Notes under the pieces: generated by a model | Seen by the model: only the letters and a program-made list of their open reading frames with translations | Told to the model about the DNA's origin: nothing | Databases searched by the model: none | Source of the DNA: an uncultured Collinsella sp. | GTDB lineage: Bacteria; Actinomycetota; Coriobacteriia; Coriobacteriales; Coriobacteriaceae | Direction: 5' to 3' | Length of the DNA: 64,000 nucleotides | Assembly (NCBI GenBank): GCA_934621885.1 | Contig: CAKTUH010000004.1 | Span: 1 to 64,000 of the forward strand | Program-made: the position numbers and the translations under genes | Shown: piece after piece, positions 42,248 to 51,175 of the stretch | Numbering within the stretch: position 1 is the stretch's first letter | Layout of the letters: the number at the start of each line of letters is the position of its first letter

Positions 42248-43096
42248 CTACACCGCAATGGGGATGTTCTTGACCTGCGGGCCGTGCTCATAGCCCTCGA
42301 CGATCAGATCATCAGTCGTAAACGCATAGAAGTCATGTACATCGGGGTTAAGCGTTACCTTAGGCGCGGCAAACTGCGGACGCTCGATAAGCTCGCGGAC
42401 GATATCGACATGACGGTCGTAAATATGAGCATCGGCAATCACGTGCAGCAGCTCGCCGGGAATCATATCGACCGACTGCGCCACCATCATCAGCAAAATG
42501 GCGTACTGGCACACGTTCCAGTTATTCGCGGCCAAGATATCCTGGCTGCGCTGGTTGAGAATCATGTTAAGCGTCGGCTTATCATCCTGCGGGCGCTGTG
42601 TGACGTTATAGGTCACGCTGTAAGCGCACGGATACAGGTGCATCTCGGACAGGTCACTGAACACGTACGTGTTCGTCATAATGCGACGGCTATACGGCGT
42701 GTGCTTAAGGTCGTACAGCACGCGGTCCATCTGGTCGAAATCGCCCTCAGCGTAATGGCTCTTCTGACCAATCTGATAGCCGTAGGCCTTACCGATCGAA
42801 CCGGTCTCGTCGGCCCACTCATCCCAGATATGGCTGTTGAGGTCATGCACATTATTGGACTTCTTTTGATAGATCCACAGGATCTCGTCCATGGCGGACT
42901 TGAGCGCCGTACGGCGCAGAGTGAGCGCCGGGAACTCCTCGCGCAGGTCGTAGCGCGCCGTGACGCCGAAGTTTTTAATGGTATAGGCAGGGGTGCCGTC
43001 CTCCCACACCGGACGGACCTTTTGGCCCTCGGTAGTGGTGCCATGGTCCAAGATATCGCGGCACATGGTTACAAACTGTTGATCAGCTTTGCTCAT
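42248..43096 (-). CDS. thyA: Thymidylate synthase
   Basis: 282 residues. It methylates dUMP to dTMP with methylene-tetrahydrofolate. The catalytic Cys is in LYPCAYSVTYNVT (PCA rather than the commoner PCH), with LNQRSQDILAANNWNVCQY as the dUMP-binding stretch and IADAHIYDRHVD. Overall it looks closer to the B. subtilis ThyA type than to E. coli ThyA. GGAGGG precedes ATG 43096. It forms an operon with folA. Confidence 0.95.
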   Translation of the reverse strand: MSKADQQFVTMCRDILDHGTTTEGQKVRPVWEDGTPAYTIKNFGVTARYDLREEFPALTLRRTALKSAMDEILWIYQKKSNNVHDLNSHIWDEWADETGSIGKAYGYQIGQKSHYAEGDFDQMDRVLYDLKHTPYSRRIMTNTYVFSDLSEMHLYPCAYSVTYNVTQRPQDDKPTLNMILNQRSQDILAANNWNVCQYAILLMMVAQSVDMIPGELLHVIADAHIYDRHVDIVRELIERPQFAAPKVTLNPDVHDFYAFTTDDLIVEGYEHGPQVKNIPIAV

Positions 43097-43181
43097 TGAC
43101 CCTCCTGTCAGTCGCCTATAAGCGAGATTTATTGTAGCCCAGGCGCGCTCGACCCCACAGCCCTAACATAAGCCGTCATTT

Positions 43182-43248
43182 CTGACATATGCCACAAATG
43201 CCTTGCGCCCCACGACCAACGAGTTATCCTATTGTTGACATATGTCAG
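43182..43248 (+). promoter_or_regulatory. Palindromic operator pair upstream of the DUF134/NifX gene
   Basis: The perfect palindrome TGACATATGTCA (43236-43247) lies 14 bp before the start codon, and a one-base-different copy CTGACATATGCCA is at 43182-43194. Spacing between centres is about 53 bp. Placement over the promoter and ribosome-binding region suggests autorepression by the gene's own DUF134 helix-turn-helix domain. TTGACA within the second copy could double as a -35 element. Confidence 0.6.
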
Positions 43249-43261
43249 ATAAGGAGTGCGC

Positions 43262-44014
43262 ATGGCAGGAAGACGCGAAAAACTTCGCCGCGTCGGGATC
43301 ATTCCCGAATACCGCGGCTTTACCCCCGATGGCCTAGCCAGCGGCGACGCCATCGACATGACCGTCGACGAGCTCGAGGTCCTGCGCCTCTGCGACCTGG
43401 AAGGCCTCAATCAAGAGGCGGTCGCCCAGCAGATGGGCATCGCCCGTGCCACGGTGGCGGCCATTTGCAGCCGCGCGCATCGAAAGGTGGCAAACGCCTT
43501 GGTCAACGGGCGAGCGCTCATCATCGAGGGCGGTACTATCGCGTACTCCCCCATCGCAACAACGACGGCCGCATGGCCAGCAAAGGAGGTCGGCACCATG
43601 AGGGTGGCAACCACGTACGACAACGGCAACATCTTTATGCACTTTGGACGCAGCGAGCAGTTCAAGATCTACGACATTCAGGACGGTAAGGTGCTCAACG
43701 AGCAGGTCGTGGGCACCGGCGGCACCGGTCACGGCGCCCTGGCTGGCCTGCTCGCCAACGGCGGTGTCGATACGCTCATCTGTGGCGGTATCGGCGGCGG
43801 CGCCATCAACGCGCTCGCCCAGGCCGGCATCACGGTCTATGCCGGCGCCCAGGGCAGCTGCGACGCCTGCGTCGAGGCGCTCATCGCCGGCACGCTCGTA
43901 CAAAACGGCGAGGCCACATGCGGCTGTCACGGCCACGAGCACGAGCATGGCGAGTCCTGCAGCTGCCACGGCCATCACGAGCACGAGGGCCACGAGGGCT
44001 GCGGCTGCCACTAA
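43262..44014 (+). CDS. DUF134 DNA-binding domain fused to NifX/NifB-like domain
   Basis: 250 residues. Residues 1-105 are DUF134: RRVGIIPEYRGFTPDG, then a sigma-like helix-turn-helix (LRLCDLEGLNQEAVAQQMGI). Residues 113-215 are a dinitrogenase cofactor-type (NifX/NafY) domain beginning MRVATTYDNGNIFMHFGRSE, with GGIGGGAINALAQAGI. The tail (about 218-250) is rich in Cys and His (CGCHGHEHEHGESCSC) and should bind metal. A metal or Fe-S responsive regulator is inferred. ATG 43262 follows AAGGAG. At 43583-43590 there is an internal AAGGAGGT before in-frame ATG 43598, which could start the second domain alone. Confidence 0.85.
   Translation: MAGRREKLRRVGIIPEYRGFTPDGLASGDAIDMTVDELEVLRLCDLEGLNQEAVAQQMGIARATVAAICSRAHRKVANALVNGRALIIEGGTIAYSPIATTTAAWPAKEVGTMRVATTYDNGNIFMHFGRSEQFKIYDIQDGKVLNEQVVGTGGTGHGALAGLLANGGVDTLICGGIGGGAINALAQAGITVYAGAQGSCDACVEALIAGTLVQNGEATCGCHGHEHEHGESCSCHGHHEHEGHEGCGCH
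43583..43600 (+). promoter_or_regulatory. Internal Shine-Dalgarno and in-frame start within the fusion gene
   Basis: AAGGAGGT followed by CGGCACC and ATG at 43598-43600, in frame with the outer gene (codon 113) and exactly at the domain boundary. A 138-residue NifX-like protein with the Cys/His tail would result. Confidence 0.6.
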
Positions 44015-44071
44015 CGGCAAGTGCCTCGGTGCCGACACGCGCCACGCACACAACAAATCACGCAACAACGA

Positions 44072-44107
44072 CGAAGGCCGCCTGGAACACCATCCAGGCG
44101 GCCTTCG
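44072..44107. terminator. Bidirectional terminator between the DUF134/NifX gene and ffh
   Basis: CGAAGGCCGCCTGGA (44072-44086) and its exact complement (44093-44107) form a 15-bp stem with loop ACACCA between two convergent genes. It has no long T-run but is very stable. Confidence 0.75.
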
Positions 44108-44129
44108 CCATACACGACTCAACTAGTCA

Positions 44130-45605
44130 TTATTTCTTATTGCGCATCTGCGCTTCCATCTGGCGCAGCAGCTCCATATCGGACTTGGGGCCGCCCGTTC
44201 CCAGGCCGCCCATGCCGCCCAGACCCATGGCGTCCAAACCGGGGATATTGGGCATGCGCATCTTCTTGCCCTTCTTACCCTTCTTGCCCTTTTTGCCGGC
44301 GGCCTGAGCCTGATTGGCCATCGTGCGCATGCGGCCCATCATCTTGTTCATCTCGCCCCACTGCTTCATAAGGCTGTTGACCTCGGTGGGGGTCACGCCG
44401 GCGCCCTTGGCAATACGCGCACGGCGCTGGCCGTTGATGATGGAGGGACGCAGGCGCTCCTCCTTGGTCATCGACATGATGATGGCCTCGTTCTTATCGA
44501 AGATGCCCTCGTCAAGGTTGCCGCCCATCTGGTTGAGCGCACGCTGGCCACCGGGGAGCATGCCCAGGATGCCCTTCATGCCGCCCATCTTCTTGACGGC
44601 CTTCATCTGATCGAGCATGTCGTTCATGGTGAAGCCCTCGCGCAGCATACGCTCGGCAGCCTCGAGCTGCTCGGCGTCGGCTGCCTCCTGGGCCTTTTCG
44701 ATGATGCCGACGACGTCGCCCATGCCCAGAATGCGCTTGGCCATGCGGTCGGGATAGAACGGCTCGAGCGAATCGGGCATCTCGCCCATGCTCACGAACT
44801 TGATGGGCTTACCGGTCACCTGGCGCACCGAAAGCGCGCCGCCGCCACGGGCGTCACCGTCGAGCTTGGAGATGATCACGCCGTCAAAGTCGGTGCGGTC
44901 GGCAAAGGTCGAGACGACGTTGACGATGTCCTGGCCGGTCATGGCGTCGACGACCATCAGCACCTGGTCGGGCTTGACAGCCTTCTTGATGTCGACGGCC
45001 TCCTGCATCATCTGCTCATCGATCTGCAGACGGCCGGCGGTATCGACGATGACCACGTCGCGCAGGTGGTCGACAGCCTCCTGGATGGCGCCCTTGGCGA
45101 TGTCGACCGGGTGCGCACCGTCGCCGCGGAAGACCGGAACGCCGATCTCGCCGCCGAGCGTGGCCAGCTGGTCCGCAGCGGCGGGACGGTAGACGTCGCA
45201 CGCGGCGAGCAGCGGCGAGCGGCCCTGCTTCTTGAGCAGGTAGGCCAACTTTACGGCCGCCGTGGTCTTACCGGAACCCTGCAGGCCCACGAGCATGATG
45301 ACGTTAGGGATACGGTTGCTAAAGACGAGCTTGCTCTCGGTGGAGCCGAGCATCTCGGTGAGCTCGTCGAGCACGATCTTGACGACGTTTTGCGCCGGCG
45401 ACAGCGACTCCATGACCTCGGCGGTCATGCAGCGCTCCTTGGTCTTGGCAACGAACTCCTTGACGACCTTAAAGTTGACGTCGGCCTCGAGCAGTGCCAT
45501 GCGAATGTCGCGCATGGCCGAGGTGATATCGGCCTCGGTCAGCTTACCCTTGCCGCGCAGGCGGTCAAATGTGTCGTTGAGGCGATCACTCAGGGAATCA
45601 AACAC
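44130..45605 (-). CDS. ffh: Signal recognition particle protein Ffh
   Basis: 491 residues. N domain, G domain with GLQGSGKTTAAVKLA, DTAGRLQ, SKLDGDARGGGALS, then a Met-rich M domain (about 300-430) that binds 4.5S RNA and signal sequences, and a Lys/Gly/Met-rich tail (GKKGKKGKKGKKMRMPN). With FtsY it targets membrane proteins to SecYEG. The start is GTG 45605 with AAGGAG six bases upstream, 10 bp after ftsY. It is the last gene of the long minus-strand operon. Confidence 0.97.
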   Translation of the reverse strand: MFDSLSDRLNDTFDRLRGKGKLTEADITSAMRDIRMALLEADVNFKVVKEFVAKTKERCMTAEVMESLSPAQNVVKIVLDELTEMLGSTESKLVFSNRIPNVIMLVGLQGSGKTTAAVKLAYLLKKQGRSPLLAACDVYRPAAADQLATLGGEIGVPVFRGDGAHPVDIAKGAIQEAVDHLRDVVIVDTAGRLQIDEQMMQEAVDIKKAVKPDQVLMVVDAMTGQDIVNVVSTFADRTDFDGVIISKLDGDARGGGALSVRQVTGKPIKFVSMGEMPDSLEPFYPDRMAKRILGMGDVVGIIEKAQEAADAEQLEAAERMLREGFTMNDMLDQMKAVKKMGGMKGILGMLPGGQRALNQMGGNLDEGIFDKNEAIIMSMTKEERLRPSIINGQRRARIAKGAGVTPTEVNSLMKQWGEMNKMMGRMRTMANQAQAAGKKGKKGKKGKKMRMPNIPGLDAMGLGGMGGLGTGGPKSDMELLRQMEAQMRNKK

Positions 45606-45615
45606 TAGTCACTCC

Positions 45616-46533
45616 TTAGTTGGACTCGCCCACCAGGGCGCGGCAGAAATCTTTGGCGTTAAACTCCTGCAGGTCATCGACCTGCTCACCCACGCCGATG
45701 CGCAGGATCGGGAGCTTGAGCTTCTCGGCCACGGCCATGGCGATACCGCCCTTTGCCGTGCCGTCGAGCTTAGTCATGATAATACCGTCCAGGCCCAGCG
45801 CCTCGTTAAACTCGAGCGCCTGGTTCAGGCCGTTCTGGCCGGTGGCGGCATCGATCACGAGCACGACCGAGACCGGCATGGGACCGGCGGCCATATTGGC
45901 GGCGCGCTTGCGGGTCACGTTGACCACCTTGGCGAGCTCGCGCATGAGCTCGGGGCTCGTGTGCAGACGGCCGGCGGTATCGATGAGCACCAGGTCGCTG
46001 CCGCGCTTATCGGCCTCGTCGAGCACGTCGTAGCACACGCTCGCCGGATCGGAGCCGCGGTCGCGCTTGATGACCGGCACGCCGGCGCGCTGGCCCCACA
46101 CATCGAGCTGCTCGATAGCGGCGGCACGGAAGGTATCGGCCGAACCGATCACGACGTTCTTGCCGCGGGCGGACATGGCGCTCGCGATCTTGCCGACCGT
46201 GGTGGTCTTGCCGGCACCGTTGATGCCGACGAACAGCACACAGCTCGGCGTATCGGAGAACGGGTCGCGCTCAACGGGCACAAAATGCCCCTCGAGTTGC
46301 TCGGCCAGGGCGCGGCGAAGCTGCGGGGCGGTCTTGAGGTTCTTCTTGGCTGCGGCATCGCGCAGGTCATCGGAGACCTGAATGGCAACCTCGGCACCCA
46401 TGTCACCCATGACGAGGGTGTCCTCAAGGTCCTCCCAAAAATCCTCATCGACCTCGCCGCCAAAGTAGAAGACCTCGTTGAGGGCCTCGCGGCTGCGCTC
46501 AAGTCCGCGCGAGAGAGCGTCAAAGAATCCCAT
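45616..46533 (-). CDS. ftsY: Signal recognition particle receptor FtsY
   Basis: 305 residues: the NG domain without the long acidic N-terminal domain of E. coli FtsY. GTPase motifs GINGAGKTTTVGKIA, DTAGRLHTS and TKLDGTAKGG are intact. It docks Ffh-ribosome complexes at the membrane. The ATG overlaps the smc stop as TAATG, so the two are translationally coupled; ffh follows 10 bp later. Confidence 0.97.
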   Translation of the reverse strand: MGFFDALSRGLERSREALNEVFYFGGEVDEDFWEDLEDTLVMGDMGAEVAIQVSDDLRDAAAKKNLKTAPQLRRALAEQLEGHFVPVERDPFSDTPSCVLFVGINGAGKTTTVGKIASAMSARGKNVVIGSADTFRAAAIEQLDVWGQRAGVPVIKRDRGSDPASVCYDVLDEADKRGSDLVLIDTAGRLHTSPELMRELAKVVNVTRKRAANMAAGPMPVSVVLVIDAATGQNGLNQALEFNEALGLDGIIMTKLDGTAKGGIAMAVAEKLKLPILRIGVGEQVDDLQEFNAKDFCRALVGESN

Positions 46534-49500
46534 TATGCATTCACGACCTTTCCGGTTTCGCGATCGAGTTTTTGCGAGACGACGCGACTGACGCCGTCGG
46601 CTTGCATCGAGACGCCGTAGAGAACGTCAGCGTCCTCCATAGTACGGCGCTGATGCGAGATTACCAAGAGCTGCGTATCGGAACGCAGCACATCGAGGGC
46701 GCCGATGAGCTTGGACAGGTTGGCGTCGTCGAGCGCCGCCTCGACCTCGTCCAGCACATAGAACGGAACCGTGCGCGTACGGTACACGGCAAAGAGCAGG
46801 GCGAGCGCCGTCAGGCTCTTCTCACCACCGGACATGAGCATCATCTTGGTGATGCGCTTGCCGCGCGGCTGCGCCACGACCTCAATGCCCGTCTCGGCCG
46901 GATGCTCGGGATCGGTCATCTCGAGGTGAGCCTGGCCGCCAGGGAAGAGCATGGCGAAGATCTCGCGGAAATTCGCGTCGACCTTCTCAAAGGTTACCAG
47001 GAACGCCTTGCGCATCTTGCGGTCGATCGCCACGGTGATCTTGGTAAGCGCCTTACGCGCACTCTCCAGATCTGCCAGCTGCTCCTCGATGTAGTCGGCA
47101 CGGCGCTTGAGCTGCTCGTACTCCTCCATGGCAACCTGGTTTACGGGGCCCAGGTTGTTGATCTGGCGCACGAGCTGGTTGAGCTCGCGCTCGGCAGCAT
47201 CGCGGTCGGTAGGCGCGGGAAGCATGAGTGCCTCCTCGAGCACCGTGGTGCCGTCGGCCGTGATGGCCTTGATCGCGGCCTCCACCTGCACCTCGAGCTT
47301 GCCACGTGCGACCTTGAACTCGTTTTGCGTCGCGGCGGCGGAATCGACCCTCTCTTTGGCACGGGCGACCTCGGCCTTGGCGTCCTCGATGGTCTTCTTG
47401 AGCGAAGCCGAGTCCGCCTCCTCCAGAGAGGCCTGGTCGCGCAGGCGCGCGGCCCAGTCCGAGGCGCGCTCCAACAGGGCAGAGTAGCGCTCGTGCATGG
47501 GATCGACGCGCAGGCGCAGCAGCTCGAGCGAGCGCGAGGCCTGACGCGTCCCGCGGATACGGCGGTCGATGCCCTCCAGGCGATGCTCTAGATCGGGCAC
47601 GCGGCCCTTCAGCGAACGAAGGCGCTCACTCGTCTGAGCCAGGCGCACCTTAGCGTCGGCGAGCTTGCCGGCGGCCTCGGAATCATCGCGCCGAACGCGA
47701 TCGAGATCGTCGTTGGCCTCGGCAATCTGGAGACCCAGGTCACTTGCCTGCGCACGGGCCTCGTCGCGCGAACGGGTGAGCTCCTCAACGCGCGGACGCG
47801 CAGCACGAACGGCCTCGGCGGCCTGTTCGCGGCGCTTGGAGATGCGCACGCGCTCGACCTCGGCATTGTTGGCACTCTGCTCAAGGCGGCCGATCTCGGA
47901 CAGCAGGGAGCGACGCTCGCCCTCAAGGCGGGCGATCTCGCCGGCGGCATCGCCCTCGGCAGCACGAGCCTCCTCAACGGCAGCGTTGGCCTCGATGACC
48001 TGATCCGAAACATGCTCAAACACGGTAGCAAGATCGGGCTCCAAGCCCTCCAGCTCACGAATACGACGCTTGCGCTCCAAGGCACCGGAAGCCTCGCCGG
48101 CATCAAGCCCCACACGCACCAAGCCACCACAGGCAACGCGAGCGCCATCGGGCGTCACGTAGGTCACACCGTCAACGACGGGCGCGGCCAGGGCGGCAGA
48201 AAGGTCATCGACCACAAAATAGCCGCCGAGCAATGCCTCAACGACCGGACCGTAGCCCGCACGCACGGACAGGCAATCAACAAGACGGGTACCGGCGGCA
48301 CCCTCGGCAGCCGCAGAGCCACTCACGCTGCGCGTCACCAGCAGCGCCTCGCCCGAGGCCTTCTTCTGATCCAGGGCAGCGCGACCGGCGCGCTCGAGTG
48401 CGGCAGCGTTATCGAACAACAGGGCATCGATATCGCCGGCAAGCAGCTGCTCAACCAGGCCCTCGAGATCGCGAGGGGCTTCGAGCACGTCGCCCAGACG
48501 GCCCGAAACATCGTCGCCCAGCGCGCCCACCAGACGGCTCACGAGCGGTGAGCTGTCTGCCATGCGGGCATCGAGCTTCTTTTGGCTGGCAAGCTCCGAG
48601 CGAACCTCGGACAGCTTGTTGCGCGCCTCGCTCTCGCGGGCACGCAGGTCCTTGAGGGCAGCGCGTGCCGTCTCGGTGGCCTCGCGCGCATCGCTCTGGG
48701 CCTGACGGGCCGCCTCAAGGGCGCTCTCAAGCTCCTCAGCACGGTCGCGGCGGCTATCAAGCGATGCTGTGACCTCCTCGAGCTGTTCATCAATCTGCTC
48801 CAGGCGCGAGGCGTACATGTTGTCCTCGACCTCGGCGTTGCTCAGCGAATCCTTCACCTTGGCGAGCTCGAGCGCGGCGTTATCGGCCACGCGCTGCACA
48901 TCGCGCTGTTCGCGCGTGAGCTGCGAAATCTGGGCATCAAGCGCCACGCGGCGCTCGTGAAGCTCGGCGGCGGCAGGACCAGCGGCGTCGACGTCCTCCT
49001 GGGCCTGCATATGCGCGCCGGTCACTTCCTCAAGCTGGGCACGCGCATCCTCGAGCTCCTCGACTACGCGACGGCGCTGATGCTCGGAGCTCGAGATCTG
49101 GCCGCGCATGTCGGACAGGCGCGACACCATGTTGTGGCCCTTTTCCTCGAGCAGGCGCATGTCGGAATTAATGCGGCCGACCACATCTTGCATATGGCGA
49201 CGCTGCTCGCCCAAGTCGCCCACAAACAGGCCCTTTTCTTCGAGCATGACCTGGAGCTTCTCGAGCTCGCGCTCCTTTTCACCCAAGCGGTATTGCGCAA
49301 GCTCAAGCTCGGCAGCGCCCTCCTTGGAGCGGCTTTCCAGGTCGTTCCACTGCGACTGCAGCGAACGAAGCTCGTCGACGGCCAGCATCTGCGTAAGCTC
49401 GTTCGCGCGCGAGGACAGCTCTTTGTACTTGCGCGCGCGATCGACCTGACGCTCCAGCGGCCGCAGCTGACGGGCGATTTCCTTGTTGATATCGCGGGCA

Positions 49501-50069
49501 CGGGTCAGGTGCTCGTCCATCGATTTAATCTTTTTGAGCGCACGTTCCTTGCGACGCTTGTGCTTGGAGATGCCGGCGGCCTCCTCAATGAGGGCACGGC
49601 GCTCCTCGGGGCGGCTCTGCAAAATGGCGTCGAGCTTGCCCTGGCTGATGATGGAATGCGTATCCTTGCCCAGTCCCGAATCGTGCAGGATGTCCTGGAT
49701 GTCCATCAGGCGGCACGGGCTCGAGTTGATGAGGTACTCGCTTTCGCCCGAGCGATACATGCGGCGGGTGATAGCCACCTCGTCAAAGTCGACAGGCAGC
49801 ATATGGTCCGAATTATCGAGCACCAGCGTGACCTCGGCCACACCCACCGGTTTGCGCGCCGACGAGCCCGAGAAGATGACGTCCTCCATGGCCTGGCCGC
49901 GCAGCTGCTTAGCGCTCTGCTCGCCCAGGACCCACAGAATCGAGTCGGAGATGTTCGATTTTCCCGAGCCGTTGGGACCGACGATGACGGTTAGGCCCGG
50001 CTCAAACGTCATATGGGCGCGGTCGGCAAACGACTTGAACCCTTTGAGCGTGAGGGACTTGAGATACAC
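46533..50069 (-). CDS. smc: Chromosome segregation protein SMC
   Basis: 1,178 residues, normal SMC length. Walker A GPNGSGKSNISDSILWVLGE is near residues 32-51; long coiled coils flank a hinge around residues 510-660 (RLVGALGDDVSGRLGDVLEA); the C-terminal signature LMSGGEKSLTALALLFAVY and Walker B DEVEAALDDANL are intact. It compacts and segregates chromosomes with ScpAB, which are not in this window. The start is GTG 50069 with CGAGGAA upstream, 10 bp after rnc; the stop overlaps ftsY. Confidence 0.97.
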   Translation of the reverse strand: MYLKSLTLKGFKSFADRAHMTFEPGLTVIVGPNGSGKSNISDSILWVLGEQSAKQLRGQAMEDVIFSGSSARKPVGVAEVTLVLDNSDHMLPVDFDEVAITRRMYRSGESEYLINSSPCRLMDIQDILHDSGLGKDTHSIISQGKLDAILQSRPEERRALIEEAAGISKHKRRKERALKKIKSMDEHLTRARDINKEIARQLRPLERQVDRARKYKELSSRANELTQMLAVDELRSLQSQWNDLESRSKEGAAELELAQYRLGEKERELEKLQVMLEEKGLFVGDLGEQRRHMQDVVGRINSDMRLLEEKGHNMVSRLSDMRGQISSSEHQRRRVVEELEDARAQLEEVTGAHMQAQEDVDAAGPAAAELHERRVALDAQISQLTREQRDVQRVADNAALELAKVKDSLSNAEVEDNMYASRLEQIDEQLEEVTASLDSRRDRAEELESALEAARQAQSDAREATETARAALKDLRARESEARNKLSEVRSELASQKKLDARMADSSPLVSRLVGALGDDVSGRLGDVLEAPRDLEGLVEQLLAGDIDALLFDNAAALERAGRAALDQKKASGEALLVTRSVSGSAAAEGAAGTRLVDCLSVRAGYGPVVEALLGGYFVVDDLSAALAAPVVDGVTYVTPDGARVACGGLVRVGLDAGEASGALERKRRIRELEGLEPDLATVFEHVSDQVIEANAAVEEARAAEGDAAGEIARLEGERRSLLSEIGRLEQSANNAEVERVRISKRREQAAEAVRAARPRVEELTRSRDEARAQASDLGLQIAEANDDLDRVRRDDSEAAGKLADAKVRLAQTSERLRSLKGRVPDLEHRLEGIDRRIRGTRQASRSLELLRLRVDPMHERYSALLERASDWAARLRDQASLEEADSASLKKTIEDAKAEVARAKERVDSAAATQNEFKVARGKLEVQVEAAIKAITADGTTVLEEALMLPAPTDRDAAERELNQLVRQINNLGPVNQVAMEEYEQLKRRADYIEEQLADLESARKALTKITVAIDRKMRKAFLVTFEKVDANFREIFAMLFPGGQAHLEMTDPEHPAETGIEVVAQPRGKRITKMMLMSGGEKSLTALALLFAVYRTRTVPFYVLDEVEAALDDANLSKLIGALDVLRSDTQLLVISHQRRTMEDADVLYGVSMQADGVSRVVSQKLDRETGKVVNA

Positions 50070-50079
50070 GGTTCCTCGC

Positions 50080-50805
50080 TTAAACAGGCTTCTTGTTGAG
50101 AATCACGCCGTTGGTGGTGTAACCCATGCGGTCGAGCGCCTCGAGCGCAGCAGCTCCCTCGGCCTCCTTCTTGGAGGAACCGGTGCCGCGGCCCTGGCGA
50201 ATACCGTCGATGAGAACCACGGCGGTAAAGGTCGGTGCGTGCGCCGGGCCCTCAGAGCCAACGAGCTTGTACGCCGGAGGCTCGTGGCCGTCGGCCTGCA
50301 CGCACTCCTGCAAGAACGACTTGGGGTTCGCGGGGTGCTCGGCACGCTCGGAGGCCAGGTGCGGCTTAAGCGTACGGTGGATGAACTCCGCCGCCGCATC
50401 CCAGCCAGCATCCAGATACAGCGCGCCCACGAGCGACTCATAGACGTTCTCGAGCGCCGAGTGCAGTCCGCGCGCGCCCGTGCCGGTCTCGGAGGCACCA
50501 AAGATGATGATGTCGTCGATGCCCAGCTCATGGGACACCTCGGACAGGGTAGCACCCGAGACAAGGGACACCTTCAGGCGCGTAAGCTTACCCTCGTCAA
50601 ACTCGGGATAGGACTCAAAGAGCGAGCGGGCAACCACGGCGCCCAAAATGGAATCGCCCAAAAACTCAAGACGCTCATAGCTCGCCGAGACGGGCTGACC
50701 TTCCACGGCAGAGGGGTGCGTGAGCGCCGCGCGCAGCAGCACCTTGTTATTGAACTCGTGGCCCAGGATTTCCTGGGCGCGCGCGAGTCGTTGAGATAAA
50801 GCCAA
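50080..50805 (-). CDS. rnc: Ribonuclease III
   Basis: 241 residues. The RNase III signature YERLEFLGDSILGAVV holds catalytic acids, with a second Glu/Asp set in HSALENVYESLVGALYLDAG, and a C-terminal double-stranded RNA-binding domain (PKSFLQECVQADG through GTGSSKKEAEGAAALEAL). It cuts rRNA precursors and structured RNAs. The start is TTG 50805; its Shine-Dalgarno AAGGAGG is formed by the last codons of acpP three bases from that gene's stop, so coupling to acpP is likely. Confidence 0.95.
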   Translation of the reverse strand: MALSQRLARAQEILGHEFNNKVLLRAALTHPSAVEGQPVSASYERLEFLGDSILGAVVARSLFESYPEFDEGKLTRLKVSLVSGATLSEVSHELGIDDIIIFGASETGTGARGLHSALENVYESLVGALYLDAGWDAAAEFIHRTLKPHLASERAEHPANPKSFLQECVQADGHEPPAYKLVGSEGPAHAPTFTAVVLIDGIRQGRGTGSSKKEAEGAAALEALDRMGYTTNGVILNKKPV

Positions 50806-50808
50806 GAC

Positions 50809-51051
50809 TTAGGCCTCCTTGGCGTTTTCGATCGCGTCGACGGCGTCGGCGACCGAGTTGAGCGACAGCAGCGTCTCGTCGTCAATCTCGAGGTCGAACT
50901 CATCCTCGATGGCCGTCACCAGCTGCAGACGCTCGAGCGAGTTGGCATCGAGATCGTCGAAGGTGGTCTCGTCGCTAATCTCGGCAACGTCGACACCCAG
51001 CACGTCGGCGGCAACTTCGGCGATCTTATCGAAGATTTCGGAGCGGTCCAT
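50809..51051 (-). CDS. acpP: Acyl carrier protein
   Basis: 80 residues. ACP carries growing fatty acyl chains on 4'-phosphopantetheine. The attachment Ser is in DLDANSLERLQLVTAIEDEF; the residue before the Ser is Asn where most ACPs have Asp (DSL). The rest is a normal acidic four-helix ACP. It lies between plsX (124 bp upstream) and rnc, a common arrangement that links phospholipid synthesis to this operon. The gap before it may hold a separate promoter. An upstream in-frame extension to 51288 is not ACP-like. Confidence 0.95.
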   Translation of the reverse strand: MDRSEIFDKIAEVAADVLGVDVAEISDETTFDDLDANSLERLQLVTAIEDEFDLEIDDETLLSLNSVADAVDAIENAKEA

Positions 51052-51175
51052 AGCGCTTCCTCTCGTATTGCGTGAACAACAACATGTCGGCACCGCAAGC
51101 GCAGTGCCAAAACACGGTTTTGATTCTACCCCACGATACAGGCCGCGAGGCACATAACAGCGCTCTAACTCGCTC

